A DNA stretch of 64,000 nucleotides. Source: Halictus rubicundus. Lineage: Eukaryota; Arthropoda; Insecta; Hymenoptera; Halictidae. The stretch spans positions 19,019,257-19,083,256 of the forward strand of contig NC_135156.1 of assembly GCF_050948215.1 (NCBI RefSeq), read 5' to 3'. The translations under genes were made by a program, and so were the position numbers. Positions 60,566-64,000 of this stretch are shown here, in pieces. The notes under the pieces were generated by a model that saw nothing but the letters and a program-made list of their open reading frames with translations, was not told where the DNA came from and did not search any database. Position 1 is the first letter of the stretch. The number at the start of each line of letters is the position of its first letter.

Positions 60566-60630
<65 letters not shown>
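60566..60630 (+). repeat. (CT)n microsatellite
   Basis: About 65 bp of near-pure CT. Confidence 0.95.
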
Positions 60631-60632
<2 letters not shown>

Positions 60633-61711
60633 GCAAAGGCCCGTTTAGCCTCATACCGCGTCTATTACCGTTCGCCCTCCGGCCGATTCGTTCCGCGCCC
60701 TTTGAGCCACGGGAACGCGAATGTCGCCTTTCACCGATCCTCCAGGACTCTCAAGGACTGCAGGATATACCACGGTCCTTAACCGGTGTCGCCCAACCCG
60801 CGACCCACCCCCTGGATTCGTATATTGCCGCCCCTGATAGTAATATGCGAGGTGTTTTCGCTGAGGCATGGCTTCCACGGATTTTCCGGAGAGAATAAGG
60901 CGGTCCTCGTGGCTTTATTTTAATGTCGATGGTGGTTCCAGGTGGGATGGGCTCGAGGGGCGCTAGGTAATTTATTGTACGTGTTCGATGCAACTAAAAA
61001 TTGAGGCGCCGCTACAAAATTGTCATACCGTTGTTCAAAACGGTTTTCATATTATCAAATGCGTCCGTGTTCGATAAATGGCTAAAAATACAGAAAACAC
61101 AGTCGAGAAAACATGTGAAATGTTTTACAAATGTTTTGCAAATTCTGTTAATGTTTTGCACCGTTTTAAATCGCACCAGGTTGTTTTCGTCATGAATGCA
61201 TCAAATCCGCGGTCCGATTACTTTCAGCTTCCAGAATTTAAATGGAAGTCTCTGTCAGAGCCAGAATAAAGTCGCAAATATTTCTGCAGCTTCGCGATCG
61301 CAACATTCGCGATGGAATTTCGCGGGCCCGGGTAACAAGAAAGTAATTTGCCGGGCAAACATCATTTCGATATCTCGTTTAGGTTTTTTGTTTCCGACAA
61401 GGGCAGCAGACAGGGTAGCGCGCACGTGTGCAGGGCCAACACGCGACTATCGATTCGGTTTTTCGACTGCGGGGGCCTCGGTTTTCGGCGTTTCTCTCCG
61501 TTGCTGGCTGCTGGTTGCTGGATGCTGGCTGCTGCTGTCGCGACTCTGTTTGCCCGTGTTTACGCCCGCTTATCCTATCAAAATCGTGCATACGCGGTGT
61601 AACTCGTGTCACGGGAATTAAGCCCGGGGAAATGAGCTCACCTGGCCACAGGAAATTTTCCCGTTCCACTCCCCCGCGAGCCGCCCCTATCCCGCACCGG
61701 AAAAATTGTTC

Positions 61712-61759
61712 GGTGGTGGTGGTGGTGGTGGTGGTGGTGGTGGTGGTGGTGGTGGTGGT
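61712..61759 (+). repeat. (GGT)n trinucleotide repeat
   Basis: Sixteen consecutive GGT units, with no support for translation. Confidence 0.95.
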
Positions 61760-61863
61760 CACGTCGAATCCAACGTCAATGCTCGCATCGACGCTTCCCT
61801 GATCGCTCTACAGTGATTTTCCACCGAACAGATTGGACAGAACCACCCCTCAACGGTCTCATA

Positions 61864-61900
61864 ATTAGACAGCGGATCTTTATGCAACATTAAAGTTTTG
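61864..61900 (+). repeat. Dispersed AT-rich repeat, copy 4
   Basis: TTAGACAGCGGATCTTTATG, then CAACATTAAAGTTTTG. A CAGTGATTT end lies 50 bp upstream. The CCTATTAAT-GATTTT-AATAATT stretch near 61951 also recurs near 57328, suggesting one larger parent element. Confidence 0.5.
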
Positions 61901-62290
61901 TACCCGAATTACAGCAAACTGGAGTGAAATAGAAAATTTTCGGACGCCTATTAATGGGATTTTGAATAATTGTTACCGTTTCGAAATGTATATCAAGCAG
62001 CCCCGAACATTTTCCACAATTTCGACTAATTTTTCCAGCAAAGTTCTGCATGAAAAATCGCATTTTGCTCGCGCGGCGCTCTAATTACGCGCGAAGCAGC
62101 ACCACCGCAGATAAGCGGATCGCGAGATAAAAATTTCAGGGGAATGTAATTCGAATAAAAGTTGACTCTGATAATGCCGAGGCCCGTTATAGATTACAGT
62201 CGGTATACATACGGGGTTGGCCTGAATTGAACCCTCCTCTCCCCTTTGAATGCGAGAAAGTCGCTCGGAAGGGGTGAGTCGAGGGACGAA

Positions 62291-62301
62291 GAGATAGAGA
62301 T

Positions 62302-62377
<76 letters not shown>
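62291..62377 (+). repeat. (GA)n tract with GATA interruptions
   Basis: About 87 bp of GA, preceded by AGAGATAGAGATA units. Confidence 0.95.
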
Positions 62378-62378
<1 letters not shown>

Positions 62379-64000
62379 CAGTATGAGAAAGAAAGAAGTA
62401 GAGATATAGATGGAAAGAGCGTCCTATCAAAGACATTTTTCCGAGCGCAATCCGTCTTCCCGAAGGGGAAGAAGTCGGCGTAGAGTCTGGAGCCAATTGT
62501 CGATTACGTAGAGCGCGGAATTGCGTTCCCCGTTCGCTTTATCGTTCCCGAAACCTTTTCGCTCGTTGTTTTATCGTCCGACGTTATTACGTTGCGTCGG
62601 GGAAACGCGAGCGATGATGGATCCTCCTCGACGAACAAGGTTATTCTCGTCGAGCAGCTTGTTCCCCCGTTCGACCGGCATACGGCAAATATTTATGCGA
62701 TAATTGATAACGGGCAAGATTGCTTTTGCCCGAGACACGATCGTCGGCAACACCACCGACAGGATTCACCGATTGATTTTCAGATTTTAATCCTTCCAAA
62801 CTAAAAATTGTTCCCATCGTTTACAACGATCAGGAGACGAATAGAAATGCCTTCCTTTTCTTGAAATATTTTAATAAGCTGAAACTAATGGATTAAAATT
62901 TTTTTAATTTGTCTGCTGCTTTGAATCGTACATGTCCTATTCATTTGTTTTTTCGTATAAGCACAAAATCTGCGGTACATATGTCGGACTGTGACAGTGA
63001 TTCTTCACAGCCATTTTCATTTTGCTTCATCGATTTGATTCGCTATTGTCCCCGAGACAACGAGGAACGTTCGAATCGAAGCGTGAAGGAAATTCGCCGC
63101 GAAACAGCACGTGGCACGGGAAGTCGCGTGCACATGGCCGACCCAAACCTTGGTTCGCCGGCTGCCAAAGATTCGTAAACCCGTAATTCGGTACGTAGGG
63201 GGCTAACCTTGTTGATTTGGCGTACGCCAAGAACCGGCCACGTGCTCTCGCCACGCCGGCCACGTACACGCTTCCCTTTCTCTTCTCCAAACATCTTGAA
63301 TCGCTGGCAAAATTCAATTCAACCTTTATTCCGTCCGTTCTTTAAAACTTTGTTCTCCGCCTCGGCTGAAAATTAGTCTCATTTATTCCGAGTTTGTTCG
63401 TTCGTTGGGTAACGCGTGTGGAAATTAATTTACACGCTTTACACTGTCCCACACACGCGACGTTCACAATCTTGCGGTATGCTTGAAGATAATTTTTCAC
63501 GCTATTTTCCTACGCTTTGCTATTTAAAGTTCTAGTATACATATTCCGAGACTCCGTGACTTTCTCTTGTTAGATTGATTTAATATTTCGCGAAGGGGCG
63601 CATTTAATTTTTTTTTACGGTTACTTAAACAAAATTTACTCGATAAATATCCTCGAGGACGAAACGTGGTCTTAGCGTTGGCACCTCAGAGTTCACGAAA
63701 GGTTTGAAACAGTGCTACCCAGTCGTATTATTAAAATCCAATTTCCTTCGAAAATAGCATACTCTGAACATTTTTCGCAGCTCGAGGAAAGAATTTTTCC
63801 GAAGTAAATTTATTTGAGGGTGTGCAACTCACCCCGAGGACCGGCGGTAGCACGCTCCCGGAATTTCCTACAAGGCAACTCGTCGGGAAGAGAGCGGTGG
63901 CGGTTCGAGTGGAGAAATCCGAAACACGAGGAGCATTTCGCAAGGAAATTTATGCGAAGGGGTTGCAACCCACTCCTCCTGTGGAGGCCGGTGAAAAAAA

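Overview
The window is eukaryotic nuclear DNA from an arthropod, most probably an insect and plausibly a hymenopteran such as a bee. The evidence is compact multi-exon genes with GT-AG introns, a chitin deacetylase with the arthropod chitin-binding/LDLa/deacetylase layout, a TATA plus TCAGTT core promoter, many short MITE-like elements and very abundant (GA)n tracts. The order Hymenoptera is inferred from general character and is not proven. I see no bacterial operon, CRISPR array, tRNA or rRNA gene, or complete virus or autonomous transposon.

The first 26.6 kb are gene-dense. They hold a partial sarcoplasmic calcium-binding protein gene on the minus strand (exons at 946-2775), a ten-exon chitin deacetylase on the plus strand (8739-12177), LSm7 on the minus strand (12411-13091), a very large bHLH transcription factor orthologous to vertebrate USF3 on the plus strand (13902-21765), the nucleoporin Nup42 on the minus strand (22234-24426), and Arp2/3 subunit ARPC4 on the plus strand (25379-26633). 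Strands alternate, so LSm7/USF3 and Nup42/ARPC4 are head-to-head pairs sharing short upstream regions. Chitin deacetylase/LSm7 and USF3/Nup42 are tail-to-tail pairs, the first probably with overlapping 3' ends.

The remaining 37 kb are gene-poor and belong mostly to one long gene, the insect nuclear factor I (NFI/CTF) transcription factor on the plus strand. A GA-rich 5' region (about 30.7-33.4 kb) leads into a 27-codon first coding exon (33393-33473). A 13.5 kb intron follows, then a 52-codon exon with the start of the NFI DNA-binding domain (47000-47155), then an intron running past the window end. These introns carry long (GA)n/(CT)n tracts, GC-rich blocks, G-quadruplex-prone tracts, Tc1/mariner-like and piggyBac-like MITE remnants, a dispersed AT-rich repeat, and several imperfect tandem duplications with a period near 165-190 bp.

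The genes do not form one pathway. They are housekeeping functions (RNA decay/splicing, mRNA export, actin nucleation), two transcription factors, one cuticle enzyme and one muscle/neuronal calcium buffer. Points that simple ORF calling misses are: an alternative spliced C-terminus of USF3, a 12-nt LSm7 micro-exon, single-codon and two-codon coding exons at the ends of ARPC4, the NFI first exon, and a 441-bp foldback element inside the calcium-binding protein gene.
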